This document shows positions 57,775-64,000 of a DNA stretch of 64,000 nt, piece by piece; position 1 is the first letter of the stretch, and each line of letters starts with the position of its first letter. Source of the stretch: an uncultured Paracoccaceae bacterium (lineage in GTDB: Bacteria > Pseudomonadota > Alphaproteobacteria > Rhodobacterales > Rhodobacteraceae). Position numbers and translations under genes: made by a program. Under the pieces are notes generated by a model. That model had not been told where the DNA came from. It made no database searches and saw only the letters and a program-made list of their open reading frames with translations. The stretch lies in contig CANMIX010000001.1 in the NCBI GenBank assembly GCA_947497985.1, positions 310,001 through 374,000 on the forward strand, read 5' to 3'.

Positions 57775-58839
57775 TCAGTGTGAAGGCGGCAGCCGGTGAA
57801 CCGGAAGAACGCCAGATACAAGTGAAAGAAGGGTTGCCCGGATCTTGGTCCAGAAGGCGCCCAGGAACACTAGGAAAATACCCAGGATCAAAATCGTCAT
57901 CGCGGCCCCTTCCCCTTCGAAAACGGTTGCGGCCAAAGTCACGATATAGCCGATCGCCGCGATCAAGAAGGATCGCCGGTCGATAATGATCGCGACAAAG
58001 GCGAACAGCAGGAGGATGCACAACAGCAAGAGGTTCGACATAGACGTGTCGTTTTCCAACAGGGAAAGAGCGATAGTATTGACCAAAGCAGGTGCGGCAA
58101 CAACATGCAGCCAGAAACCCTGGGCGGATCGGCGCGTAACCCTATGTGGATCGCTCAAATCAAACCACATTGCGACGCAGAAAACGGCCACTCCTACAAA
58201 GAGCGTGATCCAGGCAAAGGGTCCGTTTGCTGACAACAGAAACAATTCAGTGAACTCAGCAGGAACGCCGGCTTGGATTCCGCCCGTCAATATCGCTAGG
58301 CTGAACACGCCAAATGCGATCAGAGCCATTGCAAACGGAACCTTGAAGCGTAGCCAGAAAACAAAAATGGCGAGCGTCGACAAGGCCAGTGGCAAGACGA
58401 GGCTACTGTAGTCGTTTTGCGCCACCATAAACGGCGCGGCCAGCCATGCATTTAGACCTGCGCCCGAGTTGGCAGCAAAGAGCACGGCAAGCGCGATTGC
58501 GGGAGCGACCATGCGCCGCTTGCGAATGAAGTATTCGGAAAGGCCCCACAAAATCACCGCGGCAAAGATCGCCGAAAGGATAACACGTCCAGAAATTCCA
58601 CCGACCGGGCTAATCAACCCTATGCTGTTCACCCCGATCCAGCCAGAGGTCAGGATAACCAGACCGATCACAATGAAGATTTCATTGAACCCTTTGAACA
58701 ACTCAAACGGTTCATCGCCTTCGGCCAGATCCTTGCGGGCTCCGTTGCGGGTATCGGCAAGCGCTTTGAGCGATGCCGCCTGTGCTTCGCTGATCAAGCC
58801 TGAGCCAACAGCAGCACGGAGATCATCGGGTCCGATCAT
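57775..58839 (-). CDS. multi-pass membrane protein between hslV and hslU (DUF2157-like)
   Basis: 354 residues. N-terminal soluble helix pair ([20 protein letters not shown]) like the DUF2157 start, then about ten hydrophobic segments (from residue 52 to 340) and a short basic tail. ATG overlaps the hslV stop by 4 nt; the hslU start is 12 nt on. Co-translation with the protease subunits is implied. The family call is tentative and no function is known. Confidence 0.8.
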   Translation of the reverse strand: MIGPDDLRAAVGSGLISEAQAASLKALADTRNGARKDLAEGDEPFELFKGFNEIFIVIGLVILTSGWIGVNSIGLISPVGGISGRVILSAIFAAVILWGLSEYFIRKRRMVAPAIALAVLFAANSGAGLNAWLAAPFMVAQNDYSSLVLPLALSTLAIFVFWLRFKVPFAMALIAFGVFSLAILTGGIQAGVPAEFTELFLLSANGPFAWITLFVGVAVFCVAMWFDLSDPHRVTRRSAQGFWLHVVAAPALVNTIALSLLENDTSMSNLLLLCILLLFAFVAIIIDRRSFLIAAIGYIVTLAATVFEGEGAAMTILILGIFLVFLGAFWTKIRATLLSLVSGVLPVHRLPPSH

Positions 58840-59393
58840 TTTCCGATACTTTCAACCGTCAGGTTTCCATTGGTGTAAACACAGATATCTGCGGCGATGG
58901 CCATCGCTGACCGCGCGACGTCTTCGGCGGATTTGTCGCTATCCATCATTGCGCGTGCAGCGGCCAGGGCAAAGTTACCGCCTGATCCAATCGCCGCTAC
59001 ATTGTGTTCTGGCTCCAAAACATCGCCGGCACCGGTGATAACCAACAGGTCTTTGCCGTCGGTGACAATCAACATCGCTTCCAGTTTCTGCAGGTATTTG
59101 TCGGTACGCCAGTCCTTAGCTAATTCCACACTGGCCCGTGCCAGCTGTCCAGGTGTGGCCTCCAGTTTGACCTCGAGGCGTTCCAACAATGTAAAAGCAT
59201 CCGCTGTAGACCCGGCAAAGCCAGCCACAACGTCATAGCCACCCGGTGACAATCGGCGCACTTTGCGCGCGCTGCCTTTAATGACGGTTTGTCCTAGCGA
59301 AACCTGCCCATCGCCGGCGATGACAACCTCACCAGCTTTCTTGACACCAATGATGGTTGTTCCGTGCCAGCCTGGAAATTGCGTGTCTGCCAT
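58836..59393 (-). CDS. hslV: HslV, peptidase of the HslUV protease
   Basis: 185 residues. The catalytic Thr12 lies after an 11-residue leader in [14 protein letters not shown], as in alphaproteobacterial HslV, which must be cut off. [26 protein letters not shown] and [14 protein letters not shown] are typical. GGAGGAACAG precedes the ATG. First gene of hslV-membrane protein-hslU. Confidence 0.96.
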   Translation of the reverse strand: MADTQFPGWHGTTIIGVKKAGEVVIAGDGQVSLGQTVIKGSARKVRRLSPGGYDVVAGFAGSTADAFTLLERLEVKLEATPGQLARASVELAKDWRTDKYLQKLEAMLIVTDGKDLLVITGAGDVLEPEHNVAAIGSGGNFALAAARAMMDSDKSAEDVARSAMAIAADICVYTNGNLTVESIGK

Positions 59394-59639
59394 CTGTTCC
59401 TCCGCTTTTCTTGACCTCTATATGGATTCACATGGGCTTGGGCACAAGGGAGGCCGGATTTATCGCGACCTTGATGCGCGCAGGTTCCGAGACTGCGCTG
59501 AAGTTAACAAACTGATCATTTGCTATGCGCTGAGTGCAAATCCGGCCTGAATAATGGGCAATTGTGAGACTCACCCAGCACTCCTACATAAGGCTCACAA
59601 CCGACAAGGGGTCGGCTGTTTCATTTAAGGATCTGCGCA

Positions 59640-59837
59640 ATGGCAACCACTGCAAACACACACGCGCCGCTCGGAGCAGTCTCTATTCTCCGTGTAGTCG
59701 ACACCGTTTATTCCGCGAAAAAAGCAATCTCGCGCTGGAACGACAAGCGCCTGACTCGCAAAGAACTGTCCCGCCTGTCAGCGACACAACTCGATGATAT
59801 CGGGCTGACACGTTACGACGTCGAACACAAATTCTAA
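59640..59837 (+). CDS. small DUF1127 protein
   Basis: 65 residues. The C-terminal 35 form the DUF1127 motif: ISRWNDKRLTRKELSRLSAT and LDDIGLTRYDV. Arg-rich proteins of this family often act in RNA or phosphate metabolism in alphaproteobacteria, but no function is fixed here. Single gene with its own terminator; 246 bp of upstream sequence shared with divergent hslV. Confidence 0.9.
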   Translation: MATTANTHAPLGAVSILRVVDTVYSAKKAISRWNDKRLTRKELSRLSATQLDDIGLTRYDVEHKF

Positions 59838-59863
59838 CGGCCGAAACACCGTTACAGACATCC

Positions 59864-59887
59864 AGCCGCCGTTTTCGGCGGCTTTTT
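59864..59887 (+). terminator. terminator of DUF1127 gene
   Basis: AGCCGCC-GTTTTC-GGCGGCT stem with a T-run directly after. Confidence 0.93.
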
Positions 59888-59933
59888 GTTTGCCAATTTT
59901 CGGCAAGTTGTTGGTTCCAAATATTTTTCACAT

Positions 59934-59965
59934 AAAAAAAGGGCGCTCGCAATGGCGCCCTTTTT
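59934..59965. terminator. trxA terminator (bidirectional)
   Basis: GGGCGC-(8-nt loop)-GCGCCC stem, seven A before and five T after; on the minus strand seven T follow the stem, placed 24 bp after the trxA stop. Confidence 0.93.
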
Positions 59966-59988
59966 CTATTTGGTGATCCGGTTCAGGA

Positions 59989-60309
59989 TCAGATGGATTC
60001 GTCGATCCAGCTTTGCAGCGCAGCTTTGGGGGCCGCACCAGCGCGGTTGGAAACCACTTGGCCGTCTTTGAAGATGAACAGCGCAGGGATACCGCGAACA
60101 CCCATCGCAGCCGCAGCATTTGGGTTGCTGTCGACATCGACTTTGGCAACTTTCAGCTTGTCGCCATATTCTGCAGCCAGCTCTTCGAGAGCGGGGCCGA
60201 TTTGTTTACATGGACCGCACCATTCGGCCCAAAAATCTACAACAACGGGTACGTCCGAGTTCTTGACCTCTGCGTCGAAGGTCTCGTCGGTTACGGCAAC
60301 GGTGGACAT
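59989..60309 (-). CDS. trxA: thioredoxin
   Basis: 106 residues with active site Cys31-Gly-Pro-Cys34 ([10 protein letters not shown]), the cis-Pro RGIPALFIF and [10 protein letters not shown]. General cytosolic disulfide reductase. AGGAGACAGTCTC precedes the ATG. Downstream of addA by 61 bp. Confidence 0.97.
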   Translation of the reverse strand: MSTVAVTDETFDAEVKNSDVPVVVDFWAEWCGPCKQIGPALEELAAEYGDKLKVAKVDVDSNPNAAAAMGVRGIPALFIFKDGQVVSNRAGAAPKAALQSWIDESI

Positions 60310-60370
60310 GAGACTGTCTCCTGAGTGTTTGGCAACTGGAGTCGGAACCTAGGTAGCGCTTAACCGATCG

Positions 60371-63300
60371 TCAAGGTTCCAGACGCTGGAAGAATGCACG
60401 TGACACAAGTTCGTGTGGCAAATCCATGTAGCGCGCGGTGAGCGTCCAGACGATTGCGGTTTCAATTTTACGATCCGGGTAGATCTGCGACAGCGCCAGT
60501 GCATAGGCGCCCATTTGCCGTAAAATCCCAACGGGGCAGGTGTCAGCGGTTTTGGGCACAACGGCGTTGGACTTGAAATCGACTGCGATCACCTGGTCCT
60601 GGGTGATAATCAACCGGTCGATCACACCATGCAGGCGCTGACCGTCCAGGGTTGCGGAAATTGGCACCTCGGCCAAGGTTTCAGGCGAAAAAACCGTCCG
60701 TAGGTTGTCGGCGGTCAAAACCTGCACAGCTTCGGCGTAAATCTCGCCCTCAGCCTTTGGCTCAAGGCCAAGGCGTTCTGATATCTCTGGCCAATCGGCT
60801 TGCGAATGCTTGGGAAGATGTTCCAGCAACAGATGTAATTTTGTCCCACGTGCCTTGGCGGCGTCTTCGTCAAGGCCCTGTTCACCACTTAAGGCCTTGG
60901 CACCACCAAGATCAGAGGGGCTGAGCGTTGGGGCAGGGGCGATGTATTCTGGGGCAGGGCGCGTGAAGGTCTCGGGCAGCTGTGTCTCTTCCTGCACAGG
61001 GTGCACGACATCAACAAAATCAAGGCCATCCCAATCGCCATGGGTCAATCGCAGGCCTTGCTCTTCACCTTCGCGGGGTACTGCACCACGGGCGAGCGCG
61101 GCTTGTTCGACCATTTGATACCAGCTGTCGCCCTCGGACGACAGTTCGCCTGCTGTGGCGACGATTAGCCATTTCTCTGCCCGTGTCAGCGCCACATACA
61201 ACAGACGCAGCCGTTCATTGTTGAGCTTTTCCAACGTCCGCTCGCGCGCTGTCAGCATCGCGGTCGGCATCTGTTCTTTGGGCAATTTCCAAAGGGGCGT
61301 GCTATCGGCCAGCATGATCTCTTCATCGCGCGGGGCGCGGCGTTTGGCGGTATCTGGCAGAATGACAATCGGTGCTTCCAGCCCTTTGGAGCCATGCACC
61401 GACATCACCCGGATCATATTGCCGGCCGCACCCATCTGGCGTTTTATCTCCAGATCATCGGCTTGCATCCAAACCAGAAACCCCGTGAGACTTGGGATTT
61501 CGGTGCGCTCATAGGCCAATGCTTGCGACAACAGCGCGTTGATACCATCCTCCGCCTCAGCACCCAGCCGACCCAACAGACGACGACGCCCGTCATGGCG
61601 GGTTAGAATACGCTCGATCAGATCAAAGGGGCGAAGGAAATCGGTATTGTCGCGCAGGTCGTTGAGGATAGCCATCGTGTCGGGATACTCAGCCGCGCGT
61701 TCACGCAGTGCGCTCCACAAATAGGGAGAGCTACGCCGGTGGGCGAGGTCAAACAGCGCCTGTTCTGACCACCCAAACAGCGGAGATTTCAGCGCTGCTG
61801 CCAACGATAGCGAATCCTCGGGTGTGGCAAGAAAAGACAACAGGGCCGCGATATCCTTGACTGCCAATTCCGCGCCAACTTTTAGACGATCCGCGCCAGC
61901 AATCGGCAATCGCGCTGCTTTGCACGCGCGGATGATTTCCGAAAACAGTTCCGACCGACGTTGAACTAGGATCAAAAAATCCCCAGGCTGAACCGGGCGA
62001 CGTTGGAATGTACCACGTTCAGGACCATCTGTTGGGATGGTTTCACCCGTATCAATCATATGTTTGATCTCGCGCGCGATTTTATCGGCAAGGATCACGG
62101 TGTGGTGGCGTTTGCCCGGACGATCGACCGGGTCAGTCCAATGTCGGTCGTCTTCGTCATCGACCTTTTCAATCGCAGGCCAGACGTCGACACGACCCGG
62201 AAGATCCGATTTGAACGCCCGGTGCAGTGCGTCCTTATGAAAGCCGGCGCCAGGGCTGTCTTTGAAAATTTCATCAACCAGGCCAAGAATGGCAGCAGAA
62301 GATCGAAAGGAATATTCAAGCGACGTCGTTTGAAGCTGTGACCCGACTTCAGACAACCGGTTGCCGAATTCAGCCTGCATGCGAAGGAACGCATCCGGGT
62401 CGGCGCCTTGGAAGGAATAGATCGACTGTTTCATGTCGCCGACGACAAAAATGGTCCGTTCGATCTGTGAACGGGCCCCTTCGCCGGCCGTGAATTCCTG
62501 TGTTAACTTCTCCACCACGTCCCATTGCACCGGACTGGTGTCTTGGGCCTCGTCCACCAAAATATGGTCAATCCCGCCGTCCAGCCGATACAAAATCCAC
62601 GCCGCAACGTTTGGATCATTCAGCAATTGCCGTGCTTTTAAGACCAGATCGTCAAAATCAAGCCATCCGCGCAGCTGTTTTTGGTGCTCATATTCAGGCA
62701 AAAATACCGATGCAAACCGATGCAACAGCGCCGATTTTTCAACCGCGTACAAAGCAAGGCGTTTTGCGCGTGCCTCTTCGACCCGTGCCATGAAGGGCTC
62801 GATCTTGGTCATCAGGTCCGGGTTTTCGGTGCGCAACTTCTTGGTGGGAAAACTACCGATTTTGGCCGTGAAAGGCTCTTTTGCGCCGGAACCTGTCAGA
62901 AAAACCGACTCTAATATGGGTAAATCAGACAGGGACGGATCGGTGATAGCGGCAAGTTTTGCCGTTGCTTTCTTATCGTTTGCACCGCCTGAACCCAGCA
63001 CTTCACGTAAACGGGTCAGCAGAACGGCTTCATCACCCAGAAATACCCGTGATTTCAGATCAAGACTGTCAAAATCTTCGGGCAGATCGAACAGCGCGCA
63101 AAGGGCCGCCCGGTCATGTGTCTCTTTGAAATGTTCCCGACGTTGTGCAACGGCGCTTGTAAGGGTCGAGAAATCGCTGTCAGAGACATGCGTCGCAAGT
63201 GCGTCCATCAGCGCCGGATCGGCCTCGGCTATTTTTTCGGCAATATCGGCCTGCAACAGCGCGATGGAGCGTTCTTCCATCTCGGTGAATTGTGGGCTGA

Positions 63301-63721
63301 CTTCCGCTTCGAGTGGAAAGCGGCGCAACAGAGCAGAGCAGAAGGAGTGGATGGTTTGGATTTTCAAACCACCCGGTGTTTCAATTGCGCGGGCAAATAG
63401 TGTTCGGGCTTGGGCCAGCTCGCTCTCTTGATCTTCCAATTCCACGCCAAGATCCAACAATGCGTTGAGCAATGCTGGATCGGGCAACATCGCCCATTCG
63501 CCCAGGCGCTGAAACAGCCGGTTTTGCATCTCGCTTGCGGCTGCTTTGGTATAGGTCAGGCAGAGGATGTGTTGTGGCTGCACCCCTTTCAGCAACAGGC
63601 GGGCAACCCGGTCTGTCAGAACCTTGGTCTTTCCCGAGCCGGCATTGGCAGAAAGCCAAGTTGATGCATCTGGTCGTGCCGCACGAAACTGTGCCTCGGA
63701 CGCGGCGTTTCGGGTATTCAT
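60371..63721 (-). CDS. addA: double-strand break repair helicase-nuclease AddA
   Basis: 1,116 residues. UvrD-like helicase with Walker A SANAGSGKT (24-32), DFDDLVLKARQLL, LVDEAQDTSPVQWDVV, QSIYSFQGADP and VMSVHGSKGLEAPIV, then a C-terminal RecB-type nuclease domain with VIDRLIITQDQVIAVDFKS. Works with AddB to resect ends at Chi-like sites. The ATG at 63721 overlaps the addB stop (ATGA). Confidence 0.96.
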   Translation of the reverse strand: MNTRNAASEAQFRAARPDASTWLSANAGSGKTKVLTDRVARLLLKGVQPQHILCLTYTKAAASEMQNRLFQRLGEWAMLPDPALLNALLDLGVELEDQESELAQARTLFARAIETPGGLKIQTIHSFCSALLRRFPLEAEVSPQFTEMEERSIALLQADIAEKIAEADPALMDALATHVSDSDFSTLTSAVAQRREHFKETHDRAALCALFDLPEDFDSLDLKSRVFLGDEAVLLTRLREVLGSGGANDKKATAKLAAITDPSLSDLPILESVFLTGSGAKEPFTAKIGSFPTKKLRTENPDLMTKIEPFMARVEEARAKRLALYAVEKSALLHRFASVFLPEYEHQKQLRGWLDFDDLVLKARQLLNDPNVAAWILYRLDGGIDHILVDEAQDTSPVQWDVVEKLTQEFTAGEGARSQIERTIFVVGDMKQSIYSFQGADPDAFLRMQAEFGNRLSEVGSQLQTTSLEYSFRSSAAILGLVDEIFKDSPGAGFHKDALHRAFKSDLPGRVDVWPAIEKVDDEDDRHWTDPVDRPGKRHHTVILADKIAREIKHMIDTGETIPTDGPERGTFQRRPVQPGDFLILVQRRSELFSEIIRACKAARLPIAGADRLKVGAELAVKDIAALLSFLATPEDSLSLAAALKSPLFGWSEQALFDLAHRRSSPYLWSALRERAAEYPDTMAILNDLRDNTDFLRPFDLIERILTRHDGRRRLLGRLGAEAEDGINALLSQALAYERTEIPSLTGFLVWMQADDLEIKRQMGAAGNMIRVMSVHGSKGLEAPIVILPDTAKRRAPRDEEIMLADSTPLWKLPKEQMPTAMLTARERTLEKLNNERLRLLYVALTRAEKWLIVATAGELSSEGDSWYQMVEQAALARGAVPREGEEQGLRLTHGDWDGLDFVDVVHPVQEETQLPETFTRPAPEYIAPAPTLSPSDLGGAKALSGEQGLDEDAAKARGTKLHLLLEHLPKHSQADWPEISERLGLEPKAEGEIYAEAVQVLTADNLRTVFSPETLAEVPISATLDGQRLHGVIDRLIITQDQVIAVDFKSNAVVPKTADTCPVGILRQMGAYALALSQIYPDRKIETAIVWTLTARYMDLPHELVSRAFFQRLEP

Positions 63722-64000
63722 GTCAGATCCTCCGACGTGGGATCGGTGCTGCGATCCCATTCGCCAAACCGAGCAAGGTGGTCGTAGTCGCCGATCAAAT
63801 CGTCCTTATGCACCATGCTGCGGCTCGAATACCCCTGATTAGGCTCGAAATAGGTTGAAATCAGGGCCTTCAATTCCTCCCAAACCTGGGCGGGTGGATC
63901 ATTGTCCAAGGGAGCTGCGACTTCCTTTAGCGTTGATCCTAGCCCCAAGAACGTGGCGCTCTGGACTTCGCCAAAACCTAGATCTGAAAACCCACCTTGC
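63718..64000 (-). CDS. addB: double-strand break repair protein AddB (C-terminal end only)
   Basis: 93 residues before the stop; the rest lies past the right window edge. Reads FGEVQSATFLGLGS, then VWEELKALISTY, NQGYSSRSM and ends DYDHLARFGEW. This tail and the overlap with addA match AddB of Rhodobacterales. Confidence 0.9.
   Translation of the reverse strand, partial: QGGFSDLGFGEVQSATFLGLGSTLKEVAAPLDNDPPAQVWEELKALISTYFEPNQGYSSRSMVHKDDLIGDYDHLARFGEWDRSTDPTSEDLT

Noticed and set aside
59415-59450. Heat-shock sigma-32-like promoter for hslV (CTTG ... CCATATAG on the minus strand)
   Set aside because: Spacing of about 19 nt and a poor -35 match make it too weak to call.
1-64000. CRISPR arrays, insertion sequences, integrases, toxin-antitoxin pairs, rRNA and tRNA genes
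   Set aside because: No regular repeat-spacer pattern, transposase motifs, tRNA-like cloverleaf or rRNA sequence was found by reading; the whole window is core genome.

Overview
The window is a 64-kb stretch of alphaproteobacterial core chromosome, almost certainly from Rhodobacterales (Roseobacter group). The evidence is the family make-up and gene order: maf-aroE-coaE-dnaQ next to secB and fxsA, the mnmE-mnmG-rsmG-parA-parB block, HemJ and HemW for haem synthesis, AddAB instead of RecBCD, a short flagellin, a bacterial voltage-gated sodium channel and clustered GANTC sites. I see no rRNA, tRNA, transposase, integrase, CRISPR array or phage gene. Coding density is very high and many neighbours overlap by ATGA.

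Layout. 1-4.5 kb (minus): translation/transcription operon rimP-nusA-ylxR-infB (infB cut by the window edge), preceded by an intrinsic terminator hairpin only 15 nt before the rimP start. 4.6-11.9 kb: a half-size peptide-binding protein coupled to a proline iminopeptidase, ubiG, an operon comF-grx-nitrilase-marR, a BioC-like methyltransferase and hemH. 12-15 kb: an envelope patch with a 60-residue secreted or membrane peptide, two L,D-transpeptidases around a CAP-domain lipoprotein, and a sodium channel. 15-23 kb: an RlmD/TrmA-type RNA methyltransferase, a paired ABC exporter, and the operon hslO-nudix-cca. 23-30 kb: a receiver/SpoIIE-phosphatase protein divergent from a free Hpt protein, ilvA, a six-helix membrane protein, argG and msrA. 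29-36 kb: maeB-ribokinase, a lone flagellin and mutS. 36-41 kb: hrcA-grpE and rph-rdgB-hemW-ybaN.

41-51 kb is the chromosome origin region. parB, parA, rsmG, mnmG, mnmE, rho and hemJ run leftward; maf, aroE, coaE and dnaQ run rightward. The 406-bp gap between the two arms has an AT-rich inverted repeat, several DnaA-box-like 9-mers in both orientations and four GANTC methylation sites. Two perfect parS sites sit at the 5' ends of mnmG and rsmG. I read the gap as oriC.

51-64 kb: secB and fxsA, then divergent tim44-like, mltA and smr, a DUF900 lipoprotein hydrolase, hslV and hslU with a membrane-protein gene wedged between them, a small DUF1127 protein, trxA, addA and the 3' end of addB.

No new defence or mobile system is visible. 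The most useful leads are the terminator in front of the nusA operon, the oriC/parS architecture, the hslV-membrane protein-hslU arrangement, the half-size binding protein joined to a peptidase, and a palindromic operator upstream of maeB. All family assignments are from reading the translated sequence; no database search was run.
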